DNA of 64,000 bases, taken from assembly GCF_002192415.1 (NCBI RefSeq), contig NZ_CP021780.1, forward strand, positions 6,262,001 through 6,326,000, given 5' to 3'. Positions 20,918 to 29,692 of this stretch are shown one piece after another. Position 1 is the stretch's first letter; the number at the start of each line of letters is the position of its first letter. The position numbers and the translations under genes were made by a program. This DNA comes from Paenibacillus donghaensis (GTDB lineage Bacteria; Bacillota; Bacilli; Paenibacillales; Paenibacillaceae). Below the pieces are notes generated by a model that made no database searches, was not told where the DNA came from, and was given only the letters and a program-made list of their open reading frames with translations.

Positions 20918-21540
20918 TACGCGAACACCTCCTCTACCTTCGTAACTGCTTCTTTAGTGATGATCAGCTTGTCGTACATCAGTACGTCAAGAACATTAAT
21001 GCCGTCAGCCGCTACGAATTTCACCCCAGGGATGTTACGAGCGGATAGTGCTACATTGTCATCATAACCAACGGCTACGATCAATGCTTTGCGATCAACC
21101 TTCAGGTTGTTCAGGATTGCCGCGAATTCTTTCGTCTTCGGAGCGTTCATGCTCAGGCTATCCAATACGATGATGTCATTGTCAAGAACTTTTGAGGACA
21201 ACGCCGATTTGATTGCCAAGCGACGAACCTTCTTAGGCAGTTTCCAGGAATAGCTGCGTGGAGTTGGTCCGAAGACAACGCCGCCGCCTTTCCATTGTGG
21301 AGAACGGATGGAGCCTTGACGAGCACGACCTGTACCTTTTTGTTTCCAAGGCTTACGTCCGCCGCCACGCACTTCAGAACGTCCTTTTACTTTGTGTGTA
21401 CCACGACGCAGGGAAGCTCTTTGCATAAGCGCAGCTTCGTGCAGAACGTGCTCATTCGGTTCGATACCGAATACGGAGTCGCTCAGTTCAACTTCGCCAA
21501 CTTCTCCGCCACTGATATTATAAAGTGTTACTTTTGGCAT
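20917..21540 (-). CDS. rplD: 50S ribosomal protein L4
   Basis: L4 (207 aa) has a loop lining the exit tunnel. The loop sequence [20 protein letters not shown] is intact, and [20 protein letters not shown] follows. In E. coli L4 represses the S10 operon; whether this applies here is unknown. Confidence 0.98.
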   Translation of the reverse strand: MPKVTLYNISGGEVGEVELSDSVFGIEPNEHVLHEAALMQRASLRRGTHKVKGRSEVRGGGRKPWKQKGTGRARQGSIRSPQWKGGGVVFGPTPRSYSWKLPKKVRRLAIKSALSSKVLDNDIIVLDSLSMNAPKTKEFAAILNNLKVDRKALIVAVGYDDNVALSARNIPGVKFVAADGINVLDVLMYDKLIITKEAVTKVEEVFA

Positions 21541-21565
21541 TTCATGTTCCTCCTTTCTTCAGTAA

Positions 21566-22189
21566 TTATTTCTTTACAGTTTGCTTAACTTTCACGTAGC
21601 TGTTCTTAGGTCCAGGAATAGCACCTTTAACCAGGATTACGTTGCGTTGTACATCGATCTTGATGATTTCAAGCTTCTGAACCGTTACGGTCGTGTGACC
21701 CATATGTCCTGGCAGGCGTTTGCCCTTTGGAACACGGTTGGCTTGAATGGAACCCATGGAACCCGGTCTTCTGTGGTAACGCGATCCGTGTGCCATTGGC
21801 CCGCGGCTTTGTCCCCAACGTTTGATAACGCCCTGGAAGCCTTTACCCTTGGTAGTACCTGTTACGTCAACAAATTCGCCTTCCGCGAAAAGATCAGCCT
21901 TAAGCTCTTGTCCAACCTCGAGTGACTCGAGGTCAACACCGCGAATTTCGCGAACGTAGCGCTTAGGTGTTGCATTTGCCTTTTTGGCGTGACCCTGTTC
22001 AGGCTTGTTGGAGCGACTTTCCTTTTTATCGGAAAAGCCCAGCTGCACTGCTTCATATCCGTCGATATTCAGGTCTTTCTTTTGCAGTACCACACAAGGT
22101 CCAGCTTCGATAACCGAAACGGCAATTACATTACCTTCTGGAGTAAACACTTGAGTCATACCGAGTTTTTTTCCTAAGATACCTTTCAA
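21566..22189 (-). CDS. rplC: 50S ribosomal protein L3
   Basis: L3 (207 aa) is a primary assembly protein near the peptidyl transferase centre. [38 protein letters not shown] and [13 protein letters not shown] are diagnostic. The start is taken as TTG 22189, which has GAGGTG 7 nt upstream and matches where homologues begin; a GTG at 22198 sits inside that ribosome site and is less likely. Confidence 0.95.
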   Translation of the reverse strand: MKGILGKKLGMTQVFTPEGNVIAVSVIEAGPCVVLQKKDLNIDGYEAVQLGFSDKKESRSNKPEQGHAKKANATPKRYVREIRGVDLESLEVGQELKADLFAEGEFVDVTGTTKGKGFQGVIKRWGQSRGPMAHGSRYHRRPGSMGSIQANRVPKGKRLPGHMGHTTVTVQKLEIIKIDVQRNVILVKGAIPGPKNSYVKVKQTVKK

Positions 22190-22229
22190 TGTTGACACCT
22201 CTTTTCTTTTCCTAAGTTACTAATTAGAA

Positions 22230-22669
<440 letters not shown>

Positions 22670-22675
22670 TTTATT

Positions 22676-22704
22676 ATTATATACAATAGGCGGCAGTATT
22701 GCAA
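22676..22704 (-). promoter_or_regulatory. Promoter of the S10 superoperon
   Basis: Minus-strand TTGCAA (22704-22699), 17-bp spacer, perfect TATAAT (22681-22676). Strong sigma-A match about 140 bp before rpsJ. Confidence 0.8.
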
Positions 22705-22733
22705 GCGAAATTACAAACTACACATACTTTTTT

Positions 22734-22973
22734 TCATAGGTTGTTGTCTTCCTCTATATAAGGTAATAAGTTCACTGTCGCAGAGCTGAAAAACTCTGCC
22801 GAAACCGCAGTTTGAGCCGTTGTTGAGCCAATTTCTTCAATGGTCCGGATCAGCACTCTGATCAGCAGTCCGTTGGAAAGTCTATTGGCTTCGTTGCTGC
22901 TGACCACCCGCTGCTCCACAGTCGCGTTAGTGTCCATGCTCAAATCTATCAATTCACCACTGAATTTGGCCAT
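22734..22973 (-). CDS. Small protein of unknown function downstream of the FNR-type gene
   Basis: A 79-aa reading frame (MAKFSGELIDLSMDTNATVE...) starting one base past the stop of the FNR-type regulator. I do not recognise the family. It is mildly acidic, has no membrane segment or cysteine, and ends LLPYIEEDNNL 30 bp before the S10 promoter. The only candidate ribosome site is GAGGATGG inside the end of the regulator gene, about 12 nt away, which suggests translational coupling or a weak start. It could be real or a chance frame; the tight spacing is the main argument for it. Confidence 0.5.
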   Translation of the reverse strand: MAKFSGELIDLSMDTNATVEQRVVSSNEANRLSNGLLIRVLIRTIEEIGSTTAQTAVSAEFFSSATVNLLPYIEEDNNL

Positions 22974-22974
22974 C

Positions 22975-23682
22975 TTATGCTTCAGCCATCCTCTGGAGTG
23001 CCTGCAGATTAATGATTTCAATAACACGTTTATGAACTCTTATCAGATTCAGAGCTTCAAAATTTCCGAGCTTCCGGCTTAATGTCTCAGCAGTAGTGCC
23101 TATCATCGAGGCCATCTCTTTTTTGGCAGCGGGCAAGGTAATCTTCTGTTCCTTCGACTTGTCCTTCAAGGGGACTGATAGCTTGGTATAGAGGTAGACC
23201 AGCATCTTGGCCAGCCGTTTATCGGCTTCCAGCATATGCATTGCCCCTGCCCACTCCTCTGCCTCCTGCAGCTGTTCGCTCATGGACAACAGGAAGCTAT
23301 AGGCCAGTGTGGCGTTGCGCGCCAATAAAGGGAGGAAGTCATCACGGTGCATCCTGCATACCAAAGTGTTCTCTACCACCTCAGCATTTAAATAGTTATG
23401 TTTATTCTGCAGTAACGCAAATTGTCCGAAATAATCACCGGGGAACAAAAAACGGATAATATGCTGCTTCCCTTCGCCACTCCCCTGTGTCAGCTTGATC
23501 AGACCTGTATTCACCACAAACAAGGAATCTGAAGGCTCCCCTTCACGGAAAATATAACTCCCCTTCTCATAGTATCTAGACTCGGTAATGGAATCCAGCA
23601 TCTCAACCTCCGGCTCAGCCAAGCCCGTAAACAGCGGAACCTGACGGATGCATGTCGTCGATTGGCATGTTGTACATATCAT
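22975..23682 (-). CDS. FNR-type transcriptional regulator with four-cysteine iron-sulfur motif
   Basis: A 235-aa Crp/Fnr regulator. The N-terminus has Cys3, Cys6 and Cys11, and Cys109 in ENTLVCRM aligns with Cys122 of E. coli FNR (ETSMVCEI), so all four [4Fe-4S] ligands appear present. The cyclic-nucleotide fold spans about residues 20-120. The recognition helix TTAETLSRKLGNF carries Glu199, Ser202 and Arg203, the E..SR pattern by which FNR reads TTGAT. This predicts an oxygen- or NO-responsive regulator. It is divergent from the V4R-cupin pair, and the shared region holds a TGTGA-N6-TCACA and a TTGAT-N4-ATCAA palindrome. Its layout differs from Bacillus subtilis Fnr, whose cluster cysteines are C-terminal (established knowledge). 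Confidence 0.88.
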   Translation of the reverse strand: MICTTCQSTTCIRQVPLFTGLAEPEVEMLDSITESRYYEKGSYIFREGEPSDSLFVVNTGLIKLTQGSGEGKQHIIRFLFPGDYFGQFALLQNKHNYLNAEVVENTLVCRMHRDDFLPLLARNATLAYSFLLSMSEQLQEAEEWAGAMHMLEADKRLAKMLVYLYTKLSVPLKDKSKEQKITLPAAKKEMASMIGTTAETLSRKLGNFEALNLIRVHKRVIEIINLQALQRMAEA

Positions 23683-23706
23683 CTGTAAGCCTCCTGCCTA
23701 TAGAAA

Positions 23707-23712
23707 AGTATA
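23707..23712 (-). promoter_or_regulatory. -10 element of the FNR-type regulator gene
   Basis: TATACT on the minus strand about 25 bp before the ATG, with no good -35 (GCAGGG). The TGTGA-N6-TCACA palindrome is centred near -51.5 relative to the inferred start, so regulation by an FNR/CRP protein is possible. Confidence 0.45.
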
Positions 23713-23743
23713 AGGAAACTTTATCACAGCCCTGCATAAACCT

Positions 23744-23759
23744 TGTGATTTGTATCACA
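23744..23759. promoter_or_regulatory. CRP/FNR-type palindrome TGTGA-N6-TCACA
   Basis: Perfect inverted repeat CTTGTGAT-TTGT-ATCACAAG (23742-23761) in the divergent region. TGTGA-N6-TCACA is the consensus for CRP and for Bacillus Fnr. Confidence 0.8.
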
Positions 23760-23773
23760 AGATTTTCAAAAAC

Positions 23774-23787
23774 TTGATTTAGATCAA
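23774..23787. promoter_or_regulatory. FNR box TTGAT-N4-ATCAA
   Basis: Perfect TTGAT-TTAG-ATCAA, the classical FNR consensus. Its centre (23780.5) is 41.5 bp before the start inferred from CACAAT at 23810-23815, the class II activator position for the V4R gene. Confidence 0.8.
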
Positions 23788-23863
23788 GGATTTCCTACTC
23801 TCACTCTGTCACAATACAAATTACAAAGTGAATCTTTATCTGAGTATCAGGAGGATATGATCT

Positions 23864-24313
23864 ATGCAGAATTACACTTTTGAAGACATGAAACAGATCG
23901 ACAGATCGCAGCTTGGCAATATGGTTCCACTGGAGTTGTTTCGCACCATCCGTCTGATCGGTCTAAACCAAGGGCTCCCCCTTGGGGGCAAAAGCACTAC
24001 GGCAACCATCGGTCGTAAGATCGGCCACAGCCTTCCGGTCCAATCCATTGAAGAACTGCTTGAGCTGTTTGAGGAGCTGAAAATAGGCATTCCACGTATT
24101 GTCTACCGGGATGAGCAACGGATCAACATCGCTGTTGATGATTGCTTCTGCAAAGGGTTGCCAACACTTGAAGAGGAAAAGATGGTCTGTGATCTGGAGG
24201 GGGCGATTATGGAGGGAGCTTTATCCAAGCTACTGGATCGAAGAATAACTGTCAGAGAAATCAAATGCAACGTCATTGGTGATGAACATTGTGAATATGA
24301 GATTAGGCTTTAA
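23864..24313 (+). CDS. V4R-domain protein
   Basis: A 149-aa protein. The C-terminal part looks like a V4R (4-vinyl reductase) small-molecule-binding domain: EGAIMEGALSKLLDRRITVR followed by the conserved CNVIGDEHCEYEIRL. Cysteines occur in DDCFCKGLP and CNVIGDEHC. V4R domains bind small hydrophobic ligands or act as scaffolds in regulators and tetrapyrrole enzymes; the ligand here is unknown. AGGAGGATATGATCT precedes the ATG. It is followed 36 bp later by the cupin and lies under an FNR box, so it is probably induced when oxygen is low. A stand-alone V4R protein of this size may act as a sensor or cofactor carrier; this is inference. Confidence 0.7.
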   Translation: MQNYTFEDMKQIDRSQLGNMVPLELFRTIRLIGLNQGLPLGGKSTTATIGRKIGHSLPVQSIEELLELFEELKIGIPRIVYRDEQRINIAVDDCFCKGLPTLEEEKMVCDLEGAIMEGALSKLLDRRITVREIKCNVIGDEHCEYEIRL

Positions 24314-24349
24314 AGCAGGAACAACATACAACGGAATGGAGCGATTAGA

Positions 24350-24691
24350 ATGGAAAAGAAAAACCTAAGCGAAGCGGTAGAATATCAAGAGGCACGCTTT
24401 ACGAAACGGATTCTATTTCAAAAAGGAGAAAGCGTTGTGTTTGTGTTGAACTTTCTACCTGGCCAGCAGCTTCCTACACACAAACATCCAGGGACAGATG
24501 TTTATATCCACGCCCTGGAGGGCAATGGGACACTTATAGTGGATGATGTAGAACATGCTTTTGACAAAGGTGAGGTAATTCATGTAGCAGGGGACGAGAA
24601 TTTCGCTTATCGTAACAGTGGCGAGCTACCGGCCAGCTTGTATGTGGTACTCAGTAAACTTCCAAGTAGTGCTTATGCAGAAAACGTATAA
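24350..24691 (+). CDS. Cupin-domain protein
   Basis: A 113-aa single cupin barrel. The first metal motif is LPTHKHPGTDVYIHALEGNG with two or three His and the second is FDKGEVIHVAGDENFAYRN. Such small cupins bind Fe, Mn or other metals and range from dioxygenases to isomerases, so the activity cannot be named. GGAG precedes the ATG. It is co-transcribed with the V4R gene and ends at a bidirectional terminator shared with tuf. Confidence 0.85.
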   Translation: MEKKNLSEAVEYQEARFTKRILFQKGESVVFVLNFLPGQQLPTHKHPGTDVYIHALEGNGTLIVDDVEHAFDKGEVIHVAGDENFAYRNSGELPASLYVVLSKLPSSAYAENV

Positions 24692-24700
24692 AAACAGCAG

Positions 24701-24734
24701 AAAAAAGGGTTCTTCGTGAGAAGAACCCTTTTTT
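24701..24734. terminator. Bidirectional terminator between the cupin gene and tuf
   Basis: GGGTTCTTC-GTGA-GAAGAACCC flanked by AAAAAA and TTTTTT, so both strands end in a T-run. It serves the cupin operon (+) and tuf (-). Confidence 0.9.
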
Positions 24735-24768
24735 ATATTCTAGCAGCTATCCGAAGGATAGCGCCAAA

Positions 24769-25959
24769 TTATTTCTGGATCGAAGCTACAGTACCGGCTC
24801 CAACTGTACGTCCGCCTTCACGGATGGAGAAGCGAGTTCCTTCTTCAATCGCGATTGGGGAGATCAGGGAAACAGTTACAGTGATATTGTCACCAGGCAT
24901 AACCATTTCAGTACCTTCTGGCAGGTTGATGATGCCAGTTACGTCAGTTGTACGGAAGTAGAACTGTGGACGGTAACCAGTGAAGAATGGTTTGTGACGT
25001 CCGCCTTCTTCTTTAGTCAGAACGTAGATCTGTGCAGTGAACTCAGTGTGTGGTTTAACGGAGTTCGGCTTAGCCAATACTTGGCCGCGCTCGATCATGT
25101 TACGGTCAACACCACGCAGCAATGCGCCGATGTTGTCCCCAGCCTGAGCGGAATCCAGCAATTTACGGAACATTTCAACGCCCGTAACTACGGATTTCTT
25201 AGTTTCTTCATGAATACCAACGATTTCGATTTCTTCTCCGACTTTTACTGTTCCGCGTTCTACGCGGCCAGTTGCCACGGTACCGCGGCCAGTGATGGAG
25301 AATACATCTTCGACAGGCATCAGGAAAGGTTTAGCAGTATCGCGTTCTGGCAGCGGGATGTATGTGTCAATCGTTTCGAACATTTCAACGATTTTCTGTG
25401 CATATTCGCCTTCAGGATTCGCCAGAGCTTCACGAGCGGATCCACGAATGATTGGAGTATCATCACCTGGGAATTCGTATTCGTTCAGCAAGTCGCGAAC
25501 TTCCATTTCTACCAGTTCCAGAAGCTCTTCGTCTTCAACCATGTCGCATTTGTTCAGGAATACGACGATGTAAGGAACGCCTACCTGGCGGGACAACAGG
25601 ATGTGCTCACGAGTCTGTGGCATAGGGCCATCAGCTGCGGATACAACCAGGATTGCTCCGTCCATCTGTGCTGCGCCAGTGATCATGTTCTTAACATAGT
25701 CGGCGTGTCCAGGGCAGTCTACGTGTGCGTAGTGACGGTTAGGCGTTTCATATTCAACGTGAGACGTGGAGATAGTGATACCACGTTCGCGTTCTTCTGG
25801 TGCTTTATCGATCTGATCGAATGCTATAGCAGCGCCACCATATTTTTTGGACAATACAGTAGTGATTGCAGCAGTCAGAGTCGTTTTACCATGGTCGACG
25901 TGACCAATCGTACCGATGTTAACATGTGGTTTGTTACGTTCAAACTTTGCCTTTGCCAT
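24769..25959 (-). CDS. tuf: Elongation factor Tu
   Basis: EF-Tu (396 aa) delivers aminoacyl-tRNA to the ribosome as a GTPase. G1 [10 protein letters not shown] at residues 19-28, [13 protein letters not shown] (G3) and NKCD (G4) are intact, followed by the two beta-barrel domains ending [11 protein letters not shown]. It follows fusA by about 110 bp in the str operon and ends at a shared terminator. In B. subtilis the S10 operon follows tuf closely; here the FNR-V4R-cupin module is between. Confidence 0.99.
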   Translation of the reverse strand: MAKAKFERNKPHVNIGTIGHVDHGKTTLTAAITTVLSKKYGGAAIAFDQIDKAPEERERGITISTSHVEYETPNRHYAHVDCPGHADYVKNMITGAAQMDGAILVVSAADGPMPQTREHILLSRQVGVPYIVVFLNKCDMVEDEELLELVEMEVRDLLNEYEFPGDDTPIIRGSAREALANPEGEYAQKIVEMFETIDTYIPLPERDTAKPFLMPVEDVFSITGRGTVATGRVERGTVKVGEEIEIVGIHEETKKSVVTGVEMFRKLLDSAQAGDNIGALLRGVDRNMIERGQVLAKPNSVKPHTEFTAQIYVLTKEEGGRHKPFFTGYRPQFYFRTTDVTGIINLPEGTEMVMPGDNITVTVSLISPIAIEEGTRFSIREGGRTVGAGTVASIQK

Positions 25960-25999
25960 TTGAACAGTTCCTCCTTAATATGGGGTTCCTTTTATTTGA

Positions 26000-26051
26000 G
26001 CCGTCCGGTGTAAAGCTATCTTGGGTGGCTGAGTGATCATACCCGGACGGC
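26000..26051 (-). other. Inverted repeat in the fusA-tuf gap
   Basis: GCCGTCCGG (26000-26008) and CCGGACGGC (26043-26051) are perfect 9-bp arms around a 34-nt loop. No T-run follows on the minus strand, so it is not a simple terminator. It could set the ratio of tuf to fusA mRNA; the function is unknown. Confidence 0.5.
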
Positions 26052-26068
26052 AAGTTAAAAACAGTTGG

Positions 26069-28147
26069 TTATTCTCCGCCTTTGTTCTTGGCAACAATTT
26101 CATCAGCGATGCTCTTAGGAACTTCTTCATAGTGAGAAAGCTCCATTGAGAATACACCGCGTCCTTGTGTACCGGAACGGAGTGTAGTGGAGTATCCGAA
26201 CATTTCGGACAAAGGCACCTTGGAACGAATAATCTGCGCGCCGCCACGGGAATCCATACCTTCGATTCTTCCGCGACGGGAACTCAGCATACCCATTACA
26301 TCGCCCATGTATTCCTCAGGCACAGTTACTTCCACTTTCATGATAGGCTCAAGCAGGACAGGCTTACACTTGTCTTTAGCTGCTTTGAGGGCCAACGAAC
26401 CGGCTACTTTGAACGCCATTTCGTTGGAGTCCACATCATGGTAAGATCCATCTACGATAGTGGCTTTAACGTCAACAAGCGGGAAGCCTGCGATAACACC
26501 ATTTTTCATAGATTCTTCGATACCCGCAAGTGCAGGAGCGACGTACTCTCTAGGAACCGAGCCACCGACAACTTTACTTTCGAAGGTATTGCCTGTACCT
26601 GCTTCGAGTGGTTCGAACTCGACCCACACGTGACCGTACTGACCGCGTCCACCGGATTGGCGAACGAATTTACCTTCGACGCGAGCTGATGCCTTGAATG
26701 TTTCACGATAAGCTACCTGTGGTTTACCAACGTTGGTGTCAACGTTGAACTCACGGCGCATACGGTCAACGATAATCTCAAGGTGAAGCTCCCCCATACC
26801 TGCAAGAATAGTTTGGCCTGTTTCCAGGTCAGTATGAGCACGAAGAGTTGGATCTTCTTCGGTCAATTTACCGAGCGCAACGCCCAGTTTATCTTGGTCA
26901 GCTTTGGTTTTTGGTTCAACAGCAACTTCGATAACCGGATCAGGGAAGTTCATGGATTCCAGAATAACTGGATTCTTCTCATCACACAGTGTATCACCCG
27001 TGCTAGTATCTTTCAAACCAACAGCTGCAGCGATGTCGCCAGAGTACACAATGGAGATCTCTTGACGGCTGTTCGCGTGCATCTGCAGGATACGGCCGAT
27101 ACGCTCACGTTTGTTTTTGGTTGCGTTGACTACGTAAGATCCGGACTCCAGAACACCGGAGTATACACGGAAGAACGTAAGTTTACCCACATAAGGGTCT
27201 GTCATGATTTTAAATGCCAGTGCTGCAAACGGTTCTTCATCCGAAGAATGGCGAATCGCTTCAGTACCATCATCCAGGTGACCGGTAATTGCCGGTACAT
27301 CCAGAGGGGATGGCAAGTAATCTACAACAGCGTCCAGCATTAGCTGAACCCCTTTGTTGCGGTAAGAGGATCCAACGATTACAGGGAAAATCTTAACTTC
27401 ACATACGCCTTTGCGCAGTGCAGCTTTGATTTCCGCAACTGAAATCTCTTCTCCTTCAAGGTATTTCATTGTGAGATCCTCGTCAAGTTCTGCAACTCTC
27501 TCGATCAACTCAAGACGCAGTTCCTTCACTTGCTCCAGATACTCAGCAGGAATATCAGTGACCTCAACATCGCGGCCAAGATCATCTTTATAGATATGCG
27601 CTTTTTCTTCAACCAAGTCGATAATACCGACGAAGTCATTTTCTGCGCCGATCGGCAGTTGGATTGCAACTGCGTTCGCCATCAGACGTTCACGCATAGA
27701 CTGAATTACATTCAAGAAGTCAGCACCGATGATGTCCATTTTGTTGACATAAGCGATCCGCGGTACTGTATAACGGTCAGCTTGTCTCCAAACGGTCTCC
27801 GATTGAGGCTCTACGCCCTCTTTAGCGCTGAAAACGCCTACTGCCCCATCCAATACACGGAGGGAACGTTCAACTTCGACTGTGAAGTCAACGTGTCCCG
27901 GAGTATCAATGATATTGACGCGGTGACCCTTCCATGCGGCGGTTGTAGCAGCGGAAGTAATCGTGATTCCACGCTCTTGCTCTTGCTCCATCCAGTCCAT
28001 TGTAGCAGCACCCTCGTGAACTTCACCGATTTTGTGCGTACGGCCCGAATAGAAAAGAATCCGCTCAGTGGTTGTTGTCTTACCGGCGTCAATATGTGCC
28101 ATGATCCCGATATTACGTGTATTCGCCAAGGAGAACTCTCTTGCCAT
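26069..28147 (-). CDS. fusA: Elongation factor G
   Basis: EF-G (692 aa) is the translocation GTPase. G1 [15 protein letters not shown] at residues 17-31, [20 protein letters not shown] and the domain IV motif [15 protein letters not shown] are present, with domain V ending [16 protein letters not shown]. It follows rpsG by 48 bp. Confidence 0.99.
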   Translation of the reverse strand: MAREFSLANTRNIGIMAHIDAGKTTTTERILFYSGRTHKIGEVHEGAATMDWMEQEQERGITITSAATTAAWKGHRVNIIDTPGHVDFTVEVERSLRVLDGAVGVFSAKEGVEPQSETVWRQADRYTVPRIAYVNKMDIIGADFLNVIQSMRERLMANAVAIQLPIGAENDFVGIIDLVEEKAHIYKDDLGRDVEVTDIPAEYLEQVKELRLELIERVAELDEDLTMKYLEGEEISVAEIKAALRKGVCEVKIFPVIVGSSYRNKGVQLMLDAVVDYLPSPLDVPAITGHLDDGTEAIRHSSDEEPFAALAFKIMTDPYVGKLTFFRVYSGVLESGSYVVNATKNKRERIGRILQMHANSRQEISIVYSGDIAAAVGLKDTSTGDTLCDEKNPVILESMNFPDPVIEVAVEPKTKADQDKLGVALGKLTEEDPTLRAHTDLETGQTILAGMGELHLEIIVDRMRREFNVDTNVGKPQVAYRETFKASARVEGKFVRQSGGRGQYGHVWVEFEPLEAGTGNTFESKVVGGSVPREYVAPALAGIEESMKNGVIAGFPLVDVKATIVDGSYHDVDSNEMAFKVAGSLALKAAKDKCKPVLLEPIMKVEVTVPEEYMGDVMGMLSSRRGRIEGMDSRGGAQIIRSKVPLSEMFGYSTTLRSGTQGRGVFSMELSHYEEVPKSIADEIVAKNKGGE

Positions 28148-28195
28148 GAATTGGATCTCCCTTCAAAATATATATTATTGGAATGGCTGTAAATC

Positions 28196-28666
28196 CTACC
28201 AGCGGTAGTGAGCAAACGCTTTGTTTGCTTCGGCCATTTTGTGTGTATCTTCACGTTTCTTAACGGAAGCGCCTGTGTTGTTGGAAGCGTCGATGATCTC
28301 AGCCGCCAAACGCTCTTCCATAGTCTTCTCACCGCGGTTGCGGGAGTAGTTTACGAGCCAACGTAATCCCAAAGCTGTACGTCTTTCAGGTTTAACCTCG
28401 ATTGGCACCTGGTAGTTCGCACCGCCGACACGGCGAGCCTTAACTTCCAGAACCGGCATGATATTCTTGATGGCAGCTTCGAAAACTTCCATCGGTTCCT
28501 TGCCAGTACGTTCTTCAATCAGTTTAAATGAATTGTACAAAATGCTTTGAGCGACACCTCTTTTACCACCCAGCATAATACGGTTGATCAAACGAGTAAC
28601 CAACTTGCTATTATACAACGGATCTGGCAATACGTCTCTCTTAGTAACTGGACCTTTGCGTGGCAT
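28196..28666 (-). CDS. rpsG: 30S ribosomal protein S7
   Basis: S7 (156 aa) nucleates assembly of the 30S head. [36 protein letters not shown] and [20 protein letters not shown] are characteristic. It lies between rpsL and fusA. Confidence 0.98.
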   Translation of the reverse strand: MPRKGPVTKRDVLPDPLYNSKLVTRLINRIMLGGKRGVAQSILYNSFKLIEERTGKEPMEVFEAAIKNIMPVLEVKARRVGGANYQVPIEVKPERRTALGLRWLVNYSRNRGEKTMEERLAAEIIDASNNTGASVKKREDTHKMAEANKAFAHYRW

Positions 28667-28711
28667 GGATATCCCCCTTTCTCAAATGTTTATCATTCTA
28701 ATGTGTTTATC

Positions 28712-29131
28712 TTACTTCTTAGCTTTCGGACGTTTTGCGCCGTATTTCGAACGAGCCTGCATACGGTTAGCTACACCTGCTGTATCCAGTGCACCACGAA
28801 CGATGTGATAACGAACCCCTGCAAGGTCCTTTACTTTACCGCCGCGAAGCAATACAACACTGTGCTCTTGAAGGTTATGTCCGATACCCGGGATGTAAGC
28901 AGTCACCTCGAGACGATTCGTCAAACGAACACGGGCATATTTACGAAGCGCAGAGTTTGGTTTACGTGGAGTCATTGTGCCTACACGAGTGCATACACCG
29001 CGTTTCTGCGGAGCGCTCAAATTTGTAGCCTCACGCTTCAGGGCGTTGAACCCCTTTTGAAGAGCGGGAGATTTGGATTTTTCGATTTTGGCTTGACGGC
29101 CTTTACGAACCAGTTGATTAATAGTTGGCAT
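28712..29131 (-). CDS. rpsL: 30S ribosomal protein S12, with Arg at the streptomycin site
   Basis: S12 (139 aa) controls decoding accuracy. [18 protein letters not shown] at the start, [20 protein letters not shown] in the middle and [19 protein letters not shown] later identify it. Residue 56 (codon CGT at 28966-28964) is Arg in TPRKPNS where most bacteria have Lys; this equals B. subtilis Lys56 and E. coli Lys43 (Lys42 in the mature numbering), whose change to Arg gives streptomycin resistance. The second classical site (RGGKVKD) keeps its Lys. The AGGAAGGGGG ribosome site is strong. Confidence 0.98.
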   Translation of the reverse strand: MPTINQLVRKGRQAKIEKSKSPALQKGFNALKREATNLSAPQKRGVCTRVGTMTPRKPNSALRKYARVRLTNRLEVTAYIPGIGHNLQEHSVVLLRGGKVKDLAGVRYHIVRGALDTAGVANRMQARSKYGAKRPKAKK

Positions 29132-29168
29132 GTTGTTGCCACCCCCTTCCTGAAATAATAGTCAATTT

Positions 29169-29231
29169 AAGAACTTTAAGTCCACAGACCCAGGCGGTTC
29201 ATAAAAAGACAAATGAAAAGTTCTTGCCGCC
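29169..29231 (-). promoter_or_regulatory. Interleaved stems in the rpsL leader
   Basis: AAGAACTTT (29169-29177) pairs with AAAGTTCTT (29217-29225), and GGCGG (29193-29197) pairs with CCGCC (29227-29231). The two stems interleave, so they are either alternative structures or a pseudoknot. Position 40-100 nt before rpsL suits a leader regulator; function is inference. Confidence 0.4.
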
Positions 29232-29266
29232 GAAGTGTACCCCGGGTACAAAAACAGTTCTTGTAG

Positions 29267-29518
29267 CTATTGTTTTAAGACGGCTGCCATCGCAGCGCCA
29301 ACTTCTATTCCGCAGGCCTTGCCCAAATTCAGCATTGTGTCTACATATGTGACCTTTACACCTTGTTTGCCGCAAAGCATAACAATCCTGGAAGTAAGCC
29401 GTTGATCTCCGTCCTCAGCCACATAGACTTCTGCAGCTTGGCCCAATTCCACCGCCTTGACGGTTTGCTTGGTACCGATCTTGACCTGAGCATCCTGTAG
29501 TCCTCTATCATCAGTCAT
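29267..29518 (-). CDS. L7Ae-family ribosomal/K-turn-binding protein (YbxF-like)
   Basis: An 83-aa L7Ae/L30e-type protein. KQTVKAVELGQAAEVYVAED and the conserved YVDTMLNLGKACGIEVGAA are family hallmarks; such proteins bind kink-turn RNA. B. subtilis has YbxF at the same place between rpoC and rpsL. It is probably co-transcribed with rpoC or rpsL. The exact RNA target is unknown. Confidence 0.92.
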   Translation of the reverse strand: MTDDRGLQDAQVKIGTKQTVKAVELGQAAEVYVAEDGDQRLTSRIVMLCGKQGVKVTYVDTMLNLGKACGIEVGAAMAAVLKQ

Positions 29519-29641
29519 GATAACTCATTACCTCCAATGAACAAGAATAACAAGGCTACTCACGCACCTTAGACATATTAGCATTATCAGCTGACGATGT
29601 CAAGCGTTACGCAATAAATTCATGCATGCAAGCAGCACGCA

Positions 29642-29671
29642 ATCGCGCCGCACCTGTAGGCGCAGCGCGAT
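29642..29671 (-). other. GC-rich hairpin just after rpoC
   Basis: ATCGCGC-GCGCC pairs across a short loop with GGTGCG-GCGCGAT (30 nt). No T-run follows. It may pause polymerase or protect the rpoBC mRNA 3' end. Confidence 0.45.
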
Positions 29672-29692
29672 CAGCATTACCACCTTATTGCT

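Noticed and set aside
29235..29252. Palindrome TGTACCC-C-GGGTACA before rpsL
   Set aside because: Isolated 7-bp arms without promoter context or second copy; not enough for an operator call.
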